This document shows, piece after piece, positions 39,012 through 47,549 of a stretch of DNA of 64,000 bases. Position numbers and translations under genes: made by a program. The stretch spans positions 2,728,001 through 2,792,000 of the forward strand of contig NZ_VIVR01000001.1 of the NCBI RefSeq assembly GCF_007828955.1, given 5' to 3'. The stretch's first letter is position 1. Every line of letters begins with the position of its first letter. The stretch comes from Kitasatospora atroaurantiaca (GTDB taxonomy: Bacteria > Actinomycetota > Actinomycetes > Streptomycetales > Streptomycetaceae). The notes under the pieces are model-generated. The model searched no databases and had not been told where the DNA came from. It worked only from the letters and a program-made list of their open reading frames with translations.

Positions 39012-40139
39012 TCAGCGTCGGCCGAGACCGGACAGGACGGTGTCGGCAAGCTGTACGGCCCCGGCCGGGGAGAGCCCGGCCTGCTGGGGGACGTCCGGCG
39101 CCAGGCCGGTGCCGTCCGGGGAGCGGCCGGCGGGGGTGCGGTAGCGGCCGACGGTGAGTTCCAGGACGGAGCCGTCGGCGAGTCGGCTCGGCTGCTGCAC
39201 GGTGCCCTTGCCGAAGGTGCGCGAGCCCACCAGGACGGCGCGACATCGGTCCTGGAGGGCGCCGGCCAGGAGTTCGGCCGCGCTCATCGTGCCGCCGTCG
39301 ACCAGCACCACCAGCGGCGTCGCCGTGTCGCCGCCCCTGGTCGCGGTCAGTTCGCGCCGCTCGCCGCGTGACTCGTACGAGGCGACCGGGCCGCCGTCCA
39401 GGAACAGCGAGGCGGTGGCGACCGCCTCCTCGACCAGCCCGCCGGAGTTGCCCCGCAGGTCCAGTACGACGCCCTGCGCCCCGCTCGCGGCGGCCCGTAC
39501 CTGCTCGGCGACACCGCTCGTGAAGCCGCGGACCGCGATCCGGGCGACGCCGGGGCGCGGGTGCTCCACCGCCACCTCCTGGGCTGCGAGCACCGCCCGG
39601 TGCAGCACCAGTTCGCGGACCGGGCCGCCCTGGCGCTGGACGGTCAGCGACACGGTCGAGCCGGCCTGCCGGCCGTCGCTGCGCCCGCGCAGCCGGGCCA
39701 CCACCTCGGTGACCGGCAGGCGGTCGGCCTGGACGCCGTCGATGTGCAGCAGCCGGTCCCCCGCGGCGATGCCCGCGAGGGCAGCGGGCCCGGCCGGGTG
39801 CACCTGCGAGACGGCCGTGGTGCCGTCCTGGGCGCGGCCCACCGAGAGCCCCACCCCGAGGTACCGGCCGAGGGTGAACTCCGCGTAGGCCTCGGGGCTG
39901 TAGTACGCGGCCCACGGGTCGCCCCCGGCGGCGAGCAGCTGCTCGGCCTGCTGCCGGGAGAGCTCGGCGCCGGCCGGGTCCTCCCCCGCCGCCAGCCGTA
40001 CGGCCGCGTCCGAGGAGGAGAGTTGGGGCACAGGGGCCGGCTCGCTCCACGCCCCGGTGGCGGCGCCGGCCATCAGCACAGCGCCGAACACCAGGGTGAG
40101 CGTGGCCCCCTGGCGTGCGCGGCGCTGAGTCACTGGCAT
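39012..40139 (-). CDS. S41 carboxy-terminal processing protease (CtpA/Prc-like)
   Basis: A 375-residue exported protease. It has an N-terminal signal or anchor helix (ATLTLVFGAVLMAGAATGAW), a PDZ domain at ~85-180 (GLSVG ... AGIAAGDRLLHIDG), and the S41 core with Ser286 in DGGTMSAAELLAGAL and Lys311 in GSRTFGKGTVQ. It degrades or trims exported proteins from hydrophobic C-termini. It lies just downstream of ftsEX on the same strand, separated by a terminator hairpin; this arrangement is common in streptomycetes. The start at 40139 is preferred over the in-frame extension to 40199. Confidence 0.88.
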   Translation of the reverse strand: MPVTQRRARQGATLTLVFGAVLMAGAATGAWSEPAPVPQLSSSDAAVRLAAGEDPAGAELSRQQAEQLLAAGGDPWAAYYSPEAYAEFTLGRYLGVGLSVGRAQDGTTAVSQVHPAGPAALAGIAAGDRLLHIDGVQADRLPVTEVVARLRGRSDGRQAGSTVSLTVQRQGGPVRELVLHRAVLAAQEVAVEHPRPGVARIAVRGFTSGVAEQVRAAASGAQGVVLDLRGNSGGLVEEAVATASLFLDGGPVASYESRGERRELTATRGGDTATPLVVLVDGGTMSAAELLAGALQDRCRAVLVGSRTFGKGTVQQPSRLADGSVLELTVGRYRTPAGRSPDGTGLAPDVPQQAGLSPAGAVQLADTVLSGLGRR

Positions 40140-40199
40140 GGCAACGGAGTCTAGGCGCCGCGCCCCCGGACGGGGGCGAAACGCCTGGGCCGGGCGCAC

Positions 40200-40236
40200 C
40201 GCAGCCCCGGACGGCGCAGTGCCGTCCGGGGCTGCG
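40200..40236 (-). terminator. Terminator after ftsX
   Basis: CGCAGCCCCGGACGGC pairs perfectly with 40221-40236 around a 5-base loop, 14 bp downstream of the ftsX stop. Confidence 0.85.
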
Positions 40237-40249
40237 ATGGGGCCCGGCG

Positions 40250-41158
40250 TCAGACCTTCAGGTACTTGCGCAGCGTGAAGAAGGCCGCGACGGCAGCCAT
40301 CCCCATACCGACCACGACCAGCAGCGGGATCACCGTCAGCACCGAGGAGAGCCCGATGAAGTGGATGAACTGCACCCGCTCGGCCAGGAAGTTCTGCACG
40401 AAGAAGTGCCCGGCCAGAAGGAGCCCCGAGGCCATCACCGCGCCCAGCAGCGCGGCGAACGCGGCCTCGGCGATGAACGGCATCTGGACGTAGAAGTTCG
40501 AGGCGCCGACCAGGCGCATGATGCCCGTCTCACGCCGTCGGCTGAAGGCCGACACCCGGACGGTGTTGACGATCAGCAGCAGCGCAACGAAGAGCATCAG
40601 CACCATGATGACGAAGGCCGCCGTCTGCAGGCCGTTGAGCAGACCGAAGAGGTTCTCCAGGATCTTCCGTTGGTCCTCGACGGACTTCACGCCCGGCTTG
40701 CCCGCGAAGGCGCTCTGCACGACGTCGTACTTGGTGGGGTCGGAGAGCTTCACCCGCCAGGACTGCGGCATCGCCTCGGCGCCGACGGCGGCGAGCAGCG
40801 GGTTGTCCGGGTTGGTCTCCTTCCAGCGCTTGTACGCCTCCGCGGAGCTCTCGAAGGTCGAGGTCTGCACCAGCGGCATCTTGTCCAACTGGACCTTGAC
40901 GTCCTGGATCTGCTGGTCGGTGGCCGCGCCGCGGGCGCACTGCGCCGAGGACGTGGCATCGGACTTGGTGCAGAAGTAGATGCTCACCTCGACCTTGTCG
41001 TACCAGTAACCCTTCATCGAGTTGACCTGGTCCCGGACCAGGAGGCTGGCACCGGCGAGGGCGAGCGAGAGCGCAACACTGACGACGACCGCGATGGTCA
41101 TCGTCAGGTTGCGGCGGAGACCGACGCCGATCTCGGACAGGACGAACTGGGCGCGCAT
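40250..41158 (-). CDS. ftsX: Cell division protein FtsX
   Basis: A 302-residue four-helix membrane subunit of the FtsEX ABC complex. It has a cytoplasmic N-terminus, the first helix at ~18-40, a large extracellular loop (~45-165) containing two cysteines, C48 in YFCTKSD and C59 in SSAQCARG, then the C-terminal FtsX/MacB domain with ETGIMRLVGASNFYVQMPF. FtsEX signals to peptidoglycan hydrolases at division or growth sites. It lies 63 bp downstream of ftsE, in one operon. Confidence 0.95.
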   Translation of the reverse strand: MRAQFVLSEIGVGLRRNLTMTIAVVVSVALSLALAGASLLVRDQVNSMKGYWYDKVEVSIYFCTKSDATSSAQCARGAATDQQIQDVKVQLDKMPLVQTSTFESSAEAYKRWKETNPDNPLLAAVGAEAMPQSWRVKLSDPTKYDVVQSAFAGKPGVKSVEDQRKILENLFGLLNGLQTAAFVIMVLMLFVALLLIVNTVRVSAFSRRRETGIMRLVGASNFYVQMPFIAEAAFAALLGAVMASGLLLAGHFFVQNFLAERVQFIHFIGLSSVLTVIPLLVVVGMGMAAVAAFFTLRKYLKV

Positions 41159-41221
41159 CTTTTATCTCACTCCAGGGTCAATGCAGGTGGGGCAACGAGG
41201 CGGGCGGGCGCAGCGGGCAGC

Positions 41222-41911
41222 TCAGTGCTGGTAGCCGTAGACGCCGCGGGCCTGGTCGCGGACCAGCAGCCCCTTGTCGAGCTCGATGACTCGCTTGCGC
41301 ATCTGGTCGACGATGGCCTGGTCGTGCGTGGCCATCAGGACCGTCGTGCCGGTGCGGTTGATGCGGTCGAGCAGCTTCATGATGCCGACCGAGTTCTGCG
41401 GGTCGAGGTTTCCGGTCGGCTCGTCCGCGATCAGCAGCATCGGGCGGTTGACGAAGGCCCGGGCGATCGCCACGCGCTGCTGCTCACCACCGGAGAGCTC
41501 GCCGGGCATCCGGTCCTCCTTGCCGCCGAGGCCGACCAGGTCGAGCACCTCGGGGACGACCTTGTTGATGGCGCTCTTCGGCTTGCCGATCACCTCGAGG
41601 GCGAACGCGACGTTCTGCGCAACGGTCTTGTTGGGGAGGAGGCGGAAGTCCTGGAAGACGGTGCCCAGCTGGCGCCGCATGTGCGGCACCTTCCAGTTGG
41701 ACAGCTTGCCGAGGTCCTTGCCCAGCACGTGCACCTCGCCGGTGCTCGGCCGCTCCTCGCGCAGGCACAGTCGCAGGAAGGTGGACTTGCCCGAGCCGGA
41801 GGAGCCGACCAGGAAGACGAACTCGCCCTTCTCGATCTCGAGCGAGACGTCCGACAGGGCGGGACGGTTCTGCTTGGGATAGGTCTTGGAGACGTTGTCG
41901 AATCTGATCAC
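41222..41911 (-). CDS. ftsE: Cell division ATP-binding protein FtsE
   Basis: A 229-residue ABC ATPase: Walker [10 protein letters not shown], signature [14 protein letters not shown], Walker [13 protein letters not shown] and H-loop MATHDQ. The FtsE-type motif [21 protein letters not shown] is present. It pairs with FtsX encoded next. The start codon is GTG. TAGGAT on the minus strand (41931-41936) 19 bases upstream is a possible -10, leaving a very short leader. Confidence 0.95.
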   Translation of the reverse strand: MIRFDNVSKTYPKQNRPALSDVSLEIEKGEFVFLVGSSGSGKSTFLRLCLREERPSTGEVHVLGKDLGKLSNWKVPHMRRQLGTVFQDFRLLPNKTVAQNVAFALEVIGKPKSAINKVVPEVLDLVGLGGKEDRMPGELSGGEQQRVAIARAFVNRPMLLIADEPTGNLDPQNSVGIMKLLDRINRTGTTVLMATHDQAIVDQMRKRVIELDKGLLVRDQARGVYGYQH

Positions 41912-42373
41912 GGCTGCATCACGGAGGCCATCCTAGGTGGAATGGCGACCGGCTCGGCCGAACTTCCGTGACCCGATCGTTACTTCGAGGCCGGAAGGTG
42001 CGGCCGCGCGGCGCCGTTCCTCGGTCGGTTCCGCCCCCTGCGTCAGGCCTGGAGCGGACGGCAGGAGCGGCCGTCTGCCACTCCTCCAGCCAGGGACCAT
42101 ACGCGAAGCACCTGTCGACTCGCAGGCTGCGCCCGCCGAGCGGGCTTGGAAATGGTGGTTAATGCCCCGGTTTGCCCCGAAAAATACGAGCGATTTCACA
42201 GTTCCGGCCTTGATTGAAGGGCCGGGTCGCCGGGCCCGGGGGCCGGATCGCCCGGAACCTGGCACAGTGGTAAACAGCAGAGCGGCTCAGGTTGGCCGCT
42301 ACCCCGCACAGGGCAAGGGAAGGAACCAGAAGCCCGTCCGGTGCGTTGGTTGTAGCAGCAAGGAGGAGATCGC
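41912..42373. other. Divergent region between ftsE and the small zinc-ribbon gene
   Basis: About 460 bp without a recognisable gene. It includes the ftsE promoter region and the leader of the plus-strand gene. A moderately AT-rich patch (AAAAATACGAGCGATTTCAC near 42180) may be a promoter. No RNA family was recognised. Confidence 0.35.
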
Positions 42374-42568
42374 ATGACCTGCGACCATCTGGTGTGCGCC
42401 AACTGCAACGGCCGCGTGAGTGACGGCCGATGCCCGGTGTGCCGCGCCAACCGCGCCCGGCTGCAGGAGCAGCAGGGTCCGTTCGCCGCGCTGTCCCCCG
42501 CCGCCCTGCTCGCACTGCTCGCGGGCCTGTTGGCGGTGGCACTGATCGCCCGGCAGGCGCTGGCCTGA
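42374..42568 (+). CDS. 64-residue zinc-ribbon membrane peptide
   Basis: A short protein beginning MTCDHLVCANCNGRVSDGRC and continuing PVC. Cysteines 3, 8, 11, 20 and 23 suggest a zinc site. After a charged linker (RANRARLQEQQG) a single C-terminal membrane helix runs LLALLAGLLAVALIA. AAGGAGGAGA sits ideally before the ATG, and a strong terminator follows. It is likely a tail-anchored cytosolic metal-binding peptide of unknown function. Confidence 0.75.
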   Translation: MTCDHLVCANCNGRVSDGRCPVCRANRARLQEQQGPFAALSPAALLALLAGLLAVALIARQALA

Positions 42569-42588
42569 CCAGCTACGACGTGACACGA

Positions 42589-42620
42589 GAAGGGCCCCGG
42601 GAGCGATCCCGGGGCCCTTC
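42589..42620. terminator. Bidirectional terminator
   Basis: GAAGGGCCCCGGGA pairs perfectly with TCCCGGGGCCCTTC around GCGA, between the small plus-strand gene and the convergent prfB. Confidence 0.88.
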
Positions 42621-42661
42621 CTCGCATCTGCGGCCTGCTCGTCTGCGACTACTCGTGCGGA

Positions 42662-43777
42662 CTACTCGGCGGCGGCGATCTCGCTCTGCTTGCGCCACCG
42701 GATGCCGGCCTCGATGAAGCCGTCGATGTCGCCGTCCAGCACCTGCTGCGGGTTGCCGACCTCGTACTCGGTGCGCAGGTCCTTGACCATCTGGTACGGG
42801 TGCAGCACGTACGAGCGCATCTGGTTGCCCCAGGAGCTGCCCTCGCCCTTGAGCGAGTCCATCAGGGCCCGCTCCTCCTGGCGGCGCCGCTCCAGCAGCT
42901 TGGCCTGGAGGACGTTCATCGCGGAGGCCTTGTTCTGGATCTGCGAGCGCTCGTTCTGGCAGGAGACCACAACGCCCGTCGGCAGGTGGGTGATCCGGAC
43001 CGCCGAGTCGGTGGTGTTGACGCCCTGGCCGCCGGGGCCGGAGGCGCGGTACACGTCGATCCGCAGCTCGGACTCGTCGATGTCCACGTGGTCGCTCTGC
43101 TCGACGACCGGGAGCACCTCGACACCCGCGAAGGAGGTCTGGCGGCGGCCCTGGTTGTCGAAGGGCGAGATGCGCACCAGGCGGTGGGTGCCCTGCTCGA
43201 CCGAGAGCGTGCCGTAGGCGTACGGCGACTTCACCGAGAAGGTCGCGGACTTGATGCCGGCCTCCTCCGCGTACGAGGTGTCGTACACCTCGGTCGGGTA
43301 GCCGTGCCGCTCGGCCCAGCGGAGGTACATCCGCATCAGCTGCTCGGCGAAGTCCGCGGCGTCGATGCCACCGGCCTCGGCCCGGATGTTGACCAGGGCC
43401 TCGCGGGCGTCGTACTCGCCGGAGAGGAGGGTACGGACCTCCAGCTCCTCGACGGCCTTCTGGACCGAGGTGAGCTCGGTCAGCGCCTCGGCGAGGGTGT
43501 CGGCGTCGTCCTCGGACTCGGCCAGCTCGAAGAGGATGGCGAGGTCGTCGACCCGCCCGCGCAGCGTCTGCACCTTGCGGAGCTCACCCTGCAGGAAGGA
43601 CAGACGGCTGGTGACCTTCTGTGCGTTCGCGAGGTCGTCCCACAGGTTGGGGGCGGCTGCCTCCTCCTCGAGGCGTTCGATGTCGGCCCGGATCTTGTCC
43701 AGGTCGAGGACGGCCTCGATCGACCCCATGGTCGTCTCGAGGTTCTTGAGCTCTTCGGAAGGATCGACGGCTGCCAC
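42662..43777 (-). CDS. prfB: Peptide chain release factor 2
   Basis: A 371-residue class I release factor that reads UGA and UAA. It has the RF2 tripeptide SPF ([10 protein letters not shown]) and the GGQ catalytic loop ([16 protein letters not shown]). The gene is a single continuous frame, with no programmed +1 frameshift near the start. It lies 34 bp downstream of the pkaB stop on the same strand. Confidence 0.95.
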   Translation of the reverse strand: MAAVDPSEELKNLETTMGSIEAVLDLDKIRADIERLEEEAAAPNLWDDLANAQKVTSRLSFLQGELRKVQTLRGRVDDLAILFELAESEDDADTLAEALTELTSVQKAVEELEVRTLLSGEYDAREALVNIRAEAGGIDAADFAEQLMRMYLRWAERHGYPTEVYDTSYAEEAGIKSATFSVKSPYAYGTLSVEQGTHRLVRISPFDNQGRRQTSFAGVEVLPVVEQSDHVDIDESELRIDVYRASGPGGQGVNTTDSAVRITHLPTGVVVSCQNERSQIQNKASAMNVLQAKLLERRRQEERALMDSLKGEGSSWGNQMRSYVLHPYQMVKDLRTEYEVGNPQQVLDGDIDGFIEAGIRWRKQSEIAAAE

Positions 43778-43811
43778 ACCACCAGCCTAATGGCTCCGGC
43801 GAGCGACTCGG

Positions 43812-45074
43812 CTACAACGGTGGCCCGTGCAGCATCCGGGACGGAATCGGCAGGCCCGCGGCCCGGCCTGCGGAGCCGTCCGCGGCGAAGGCGGTGAAGG
43901 CTGCCGCCGCCCCCGCGAGCAGCAGCAGCACGGCCAGCAGCACGGCCAGCATCCTGCGCCGCCGGACCAGGGCCCGGCGGCCCTTGCGGTGGCCCCCCTG
44001 GCCCGCGGTGCTGCGCTGGGCCTGCGACTCGGCGGCGTACGAGGCCAGCTCCTGCGCCGAGGGGCGGCGCAGGCTGGTGTGGGTGTCGCGGGTGGAGTCG
44101 GGGGACGGGCCGGGGACCAGCGGGACGGCCGGGCCGCGGCGGCGCCGGTGGGTGCCGGGGCCCGCGTCGATCTCGGCGTACACCGCCTCGCCGGGCGTGA
44201 GCACCTCCTCGGCGGGGGTGCGCTGGGACGGGACGGCCAGGGGCGGCAGATCCGTCAGCCCGGGGAGCTGCTCGCGCAGCCGGTCCGCGAGCTCGGCGGC
44301 GCGCAGCCGGGAGGCGGGGGCCTTGGCGAGGCACTCGGCGATGATCCGCCAGAGGCCGTCCGGCAGGCCCGGTACGGGCGGCACGCTCTCGGTGACGTGC
44401 CGGCGCAGGACGGCGCCGGTGTGCCCGCCGCCGAACGGCGTGAAGCCCGCGAGCAGCTCGTACAGCACGGTCGCGAGGGCGTAGATGTCGACGGCGGCGC
44501 GGGGCTCCAGGCCCTCGATGATCTCGGGGGCGAGGTAGTCGGGGGTGCCGATGATGCGGGTGGCGCGGGTGCGGCGCGGGGCGTCGACCAGGCGGGCGAT
44601 GCCGAAGTCCGTGAGCTTGGCGCGCGGGGCGCCGCCCGGGCCGGGCGTGGAGGCCAGGTCGAGCAGGACGTTCTCCGGCTTGACGTCACGGTGGACGATC
44701 CCGGCCGCGTGGGCGGCGGCGAGGCCGTCGGCGACGTCGGCGATCACCGAGACGGCCGCCTGCGGGGAGAAGACGCCCTCGCGTTCGAGGCGGGAGCGCA
44801 GGTCGGTGCCCTGGACCAGCTCCATCACCAGGGCGAGGTCGCTGCCGTCCACCACCATGTCGCGCACGCCGACCACCCGGGGGTGGTCGAGGCTGGTGAG
44901 GGCCGCGCGCTCCTGGATGAAGCGGCCGACGAGGACCTGGTCGGACGCCAGGTCCTCACGCAGCAGTTTGACTGCCACCGGTCCGTCCGGGCCCTCGCCG
45001 AGCCACACGGCCCCGGCGGATCCCCTGCCGATCACCTGGTGCACGGTGTACCGGCTGCCGATCTTGCGTGCCAA
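43812..45074 (-). CDS. pkaB: Serine/threonine protein kinase PkaB-like
   Basis: A 420-residue membrane kinase. The kinase domain (~8-265) has the glycine loop GRGSAGAVWLG, VAVK lysine, HRDVKPENVLL, DFGIARL and APE. A Pro/Arg-rich juxtamembrane region leads to one helix (RRMLAVLLAVLLLLAGAAAA) and a short outside tail of ~30 residues with no sensor domain. The TTG at 45074 is chosen as start because GGAG (45083-45086) precedes it and it places the kinase domain at the N-terminus; an in-frame ATG lies at 45146. The pair next to prfB matches pkaB/pkaA of S. coelicolor. Confidence 0.82.
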   Translation of the reverse strand: MARKIGSRYTVHQVIGRGSAGAVWLGEGPDGPVAVKLLREDLASDQVLVGRFIQERAALTSLDHPRVVGVRDMVVDGSDLALVMELVQGTDLRSRLEREGVFSPQAAVSVIADVADGLAAAHAAGIVHRDVKPENVLLDLASTPGPGGAPRAKLTDFGIARLVDAPRRTRATRIIGTPDYLAPEIIEGLEPRAAVDIYALATVLYELLAGFTPFGGGHTGAVLRRHVTESVPPVPGLPDGLWRIIAECLAKAPASRLRAAELADRLREQLPGLTDLPPLAVPSQRTPAEEVLTPGEAVYAEIDAGPGTHRRRRGPAVPLVPGPSPDSTRDTHTSLRRPSAQELASYAAESQAQRSTAGQGGHRKGRRALVRRRRMLAVLLAVLLLLAGAAAAFTAFAADGSAGRAAGLPIPSRMLHGPPL

Positions 45075-45155
45075 TGCTGCTGCTCCGTAGGCGGCGGGAG
45101 CGCACGGCCATCTGTGCGCTCGGTAGGTCGGTGCGTCAGCGACCAACCTACGCGC

Positions 45156-45191
45156 CCGGAAGCCCTCCGGGGGACGCTGAAGGGCTTCCGG
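45156..45191 (-). terminator. Stem-loop between pkaA and pkaB
   Basis: CCGGAAGCCCT pairs perfectly with AGGGCTTCCGG (11 bp, 14-base loop) between the two kinase genes. It may attenuate or end the pkaA transcript. The pkaB promoter may lie beside it. Confidence 0.5.
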
Positions 45192-45258
45192 CGCACGCTA
45201 CTTGACGGGAAAAATTGCGAAGTGTCGACAAAGCGCCAAAATCGCGTGCGAACCGCCG

Positions 45259-47016
45259 TCAGCTGCCGTTGACGCTCTTGAACCAGTCGCTGACGCTGTT
45301 GAACCAGGTCCGGACGTTGTCCCAGTAGACCGGCAGATCCGTGAAGTTCCAGAGCGCGGCCGCCGCGACGGCCAGGATCAGCAGCACCATCAGGCAGCCC
45401 TTGAGGCAGCCGAGACCCGGGATGTACATCCGGTTCCGGCTGCGGCGGCGCGGCTCGCGGGCGGGCTGCGGCTCCCGCTGCTGCGGGGCGGGCGGCTCGG
45501 GCCGACGCGCGGGCGCGGGCTCGGGGCGGCGGGCCGGGACGGGCTGCGGAGCCGGCGGCGGGTAGCCCTGCGGGGCCGCCTGCTGCTGGTACGGCTGCGG
45601 CGGCGGGTAGCCCTGGGGCTGCTGGTACTGCGGCTGCCCGTACGGCTGCGGCTGGGCCGGCCGGCCTGCCGGGCCGCCCTGGTTCGCCTGGTACGGCGGC
45701 GGGGCGACCGGCGGCCGCTGGGCGTAGCCGGCGGGGCCCTGGGGCTGCTGGGGCTGGGGAGGCCGCTGGTACGGGCGGGGCGCGACCTGCGGGGCCGCGA
45801 GCTCCTGCGGGTCGAAGTAGCCGACCTCGGTCTGCTGGTTGCGGTCGCGGGCGGCGCGCAGCTGGGTCTGCCACGGGTGCGGCGACTCGGGCTGCGGGGG
45901 CGTGGCGGCGGGCGCGGCGGGCGCGGACGACGGCATGGGGGGCATCGGGGGCATGACCCTGGTGCGGTCCGCCGAGCCCTGCGGGGCGCTCATCACCTGC
46001 GTACGGTCCTCGGCGCCGAACACCTGGGCGTACCCCGCCCCCGCCGGGAGCACCTGGGTCGGGTCGGCTGAGCCCTCGACCGGTCCGGGCTCGGCGGCCG
46101 GCCGCGGGTCGGGCAGCAGCAGCGCGCCGACCTCCAGGGCCGCGTCCACCGCGGCCGGGGAGGCGTGCACGCCGATGCCCGCCGCGACCACCCGCAGGGC
46201 GTTGGCCAGCGAGACCGCGCCGGGCCGCTCGGCCGGGTTCTTGCGCAGGCAGCGCTCGATCACCGTCCAGACCGGCTCGGGCATGGTGCGGGGGCGCTCC
46301 GGGTCCTGCCGCAGGTGCGCCTGCAGGACCGCCACCGGGTTGTCGCCCTGGAACGGCGGGCGGCCGGTGACCAGCTCGTACAGCATGATCCCGGCGCCGT
46401 AGACGTCCACGGCGGAGGTCTGCGGGCGGCCGTCGGCGGACTCCGGGGCGACGTACGCGGGGGTGCCGACGAACTCGTGGGTGCGGGTGATGCCCGGGGA
46501 GTCGGCGAGGCGTGCGATGCCGAAGTCGGTGAGCATCGGGTGCATCTGCTCGCTGCCGTCCACGGTGCTCGTGGCGAGCAGCACGTTCGCGGGCTTGAGG
46601 TCGCGGTGCACCACGCCGTCGGCATGGCTGGCGGCGAGCGCGTCGGCGATCTGGGCCATCAGCAGGGCGCCCGCGATCGGGCTGAAGGGGCCGTTGCCGC
46701 GCAGGTAGCGGAACAGGTCGGGGCCCTCGACGAGGTCCATCACCAGGGCCAGCAGCTCGCCCTCGACCACCAGGTCGCGGACCCGGACGATGTTCGGGTG
46801 GTTGAGCCGCAGCAGCACCGAGCGCTCGCGCAGGAAGCGCATCACCACGTCGGGGTCGGCCGCCAGCTCCTCGCGCAGCACCTTGATCGCGACGGGACGG
46901 CCGGGCTCGATGCCGGGCACGCTGACGTCCTCGCGCACCTGGGCACGCCATACGGTGCCGGTGGCCCCGCGCCCGAGGGTCTCCTCGAGCAGATACTTGC
47001 TGCCGACTGGCCGCAC
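45259..47016 (-). CDS. pkaA: Serine/threonine protein kinase PkaA-like
   Basis: A 585-residue membrane kinase. The kinase domain (~8-275) has GRGATGTVWRA, VAIK, HRDLKPANVLL, DFGIARL and APE. Residues ~315-360 contain three repeated TxV motifs (DPTQVLP, DRTQVMS, DRTRVMP), the type of phospho-threonine site bound by FHA domains. A long Pro/Gln/Tyr-rich region (~380-530) precedes a basic patch, one membrane helix (~548-566) and a short outer tail. It starts with GTG, with AGGAG upstream. It is divergent from an FHA-FtsK ATPase gene and upstream of pkaB. Confidence 0.85.
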   Translation of the reverse strand: MRPVGSKYLLEETLGRGATGTVWRAQVREDVSVPGIEPGRPVAIKVLREELAADPDVVMRFLRERSVLLRLNHPNIVRVRDLVVEGELLALVMDLVEGPDLFRYLRGNGPFSPIAGALLMAQIADALAASHADGVVHRDLKPANVLLATSTVDGSEQMHPMLTDFGIARLADSPGITRTHEFVGTPAYVAPESADGRPQTSAVDVYGAGIMLYELVTGRPPFQGDNPVAVLQAHLRQDPERPRTMPEPVWTVIERCLRKNPAERPGAVSLANALRVVAAGIGVHASPAAVDAALEVGALLLPDPRPAAEPGPVEGSADPTQVLPAGAGYAQVFGAEDRTQVMSAPQGSADRTRVMPPMPPMPSSAPAAPAATPPQPESPHPWQTQLRAARDRNQQTEVGYFDPQELAAPQVAPRPYQRPPQPQQPQGPAGYAQRPPVAPPPYQANQGGPAGRPAQPQPYGQPQYQQPQGYPPPQPYQQQAAPQGYPPPAPQPVPARRPEPAPARRPEPPAPQQREPQPAREPRRRSRNRMYIPGLGCLKGCLMVLLILAVAAAALWNFTDLPVYWDNVRTWFNSVSDWFKSVNGS

Positions 47017-47177
47017 CTGTGCACTCCTGTTGTCGCGACGGGTTGCCGGGCCCGTGTTTTCGGCAACTCTAACGGTGTCCGCGCAGGTTTCCGAGGCAAC
47101 CGCGAGCGTGCTTCACCCGGCGGCCCAGGGGCATCCCCTAGGGCGTCCGCCAGCCGGCGAGGCAGCGGGCCGACCAC

Positions 47178-47282
47178 AGGGGCGCGGAGAACTGCGCGAG
47201 ATCGGAAGGCAACGGCCTGTATCCTCCCGCATCGCGCAGTTCTCCCCCAGCCTTCGGCCGGGAGGTACCCCCACGCGCCCCT
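47178..47282. repeat. Long-armed Streptomyces palindrome, copy 2 (interrupted)
   Basis: Arm 1 (47178-47199) is AGGGGCGCGGAGAACTGCGC plus GA. Its complement is split into 47232-47245 and 47275-47282 by the 29-base element at 47246-47274. It lies in the divergent region between pkaA and the FHA-FtsK gene, so termination is not an obvious role here. Confidence 0.7.
47246..47274. repeat. Mini-palindrome nested in the 3' arm of the longer palindrome
   Basis: CCCAGCCTTCGGCCGGGAGG then TACCCCCAC. Removing these 29 bases exactly restores the 22-bp arm complementarity. Relatives occur at 22518-22547 and 1949-1984. Confidence 0.65.
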
Positions 47283-47549
47283 GGGATGCCCCATCCTGAT
47301 CGGTGCACCAACCGGCGGTGCCTCTGAGAGTCGGACGATCGGTCCACGTACGGCCCGACACGCCCGGGTTGACCTGACTGTCCGTCGGCTCCACCATGGC
47401 GATCATCGCAAGATCGTCAAATCCGGTACCGTGCGCGCACTGTCCGTCCCGAGTGGCAGGATGGCAGACACCACTCTTGTGGCCCCTTGGCGTCACTCCC
47501 ACCGCAGCGTCAGCACAGGCAGACACGAGCAGAAGGGACCACGGGCGAG
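47283..47549. other. Promoter region of the FHA-FtsK gene
   Basis: No gene was recognised. TTGACC at 47369-47374 is a possible -35 without a clear -10 partner. AAGGGACC lies about a dozen bases before the ATG. Confidence 0.35.

Noticed and set aside
40115..41971. 618-codon plus-strand frame over ftsX and ftsE
   Set aside because: Antisense shadow of two well-supported genes, with Arg/Gly/Asp-rich composition typical of such shadows.
42662..43777. Programmed frameshift in prfB
   Set aside because: The reading frame is continuous from start to stop with no in-frame UGA near codon 25.
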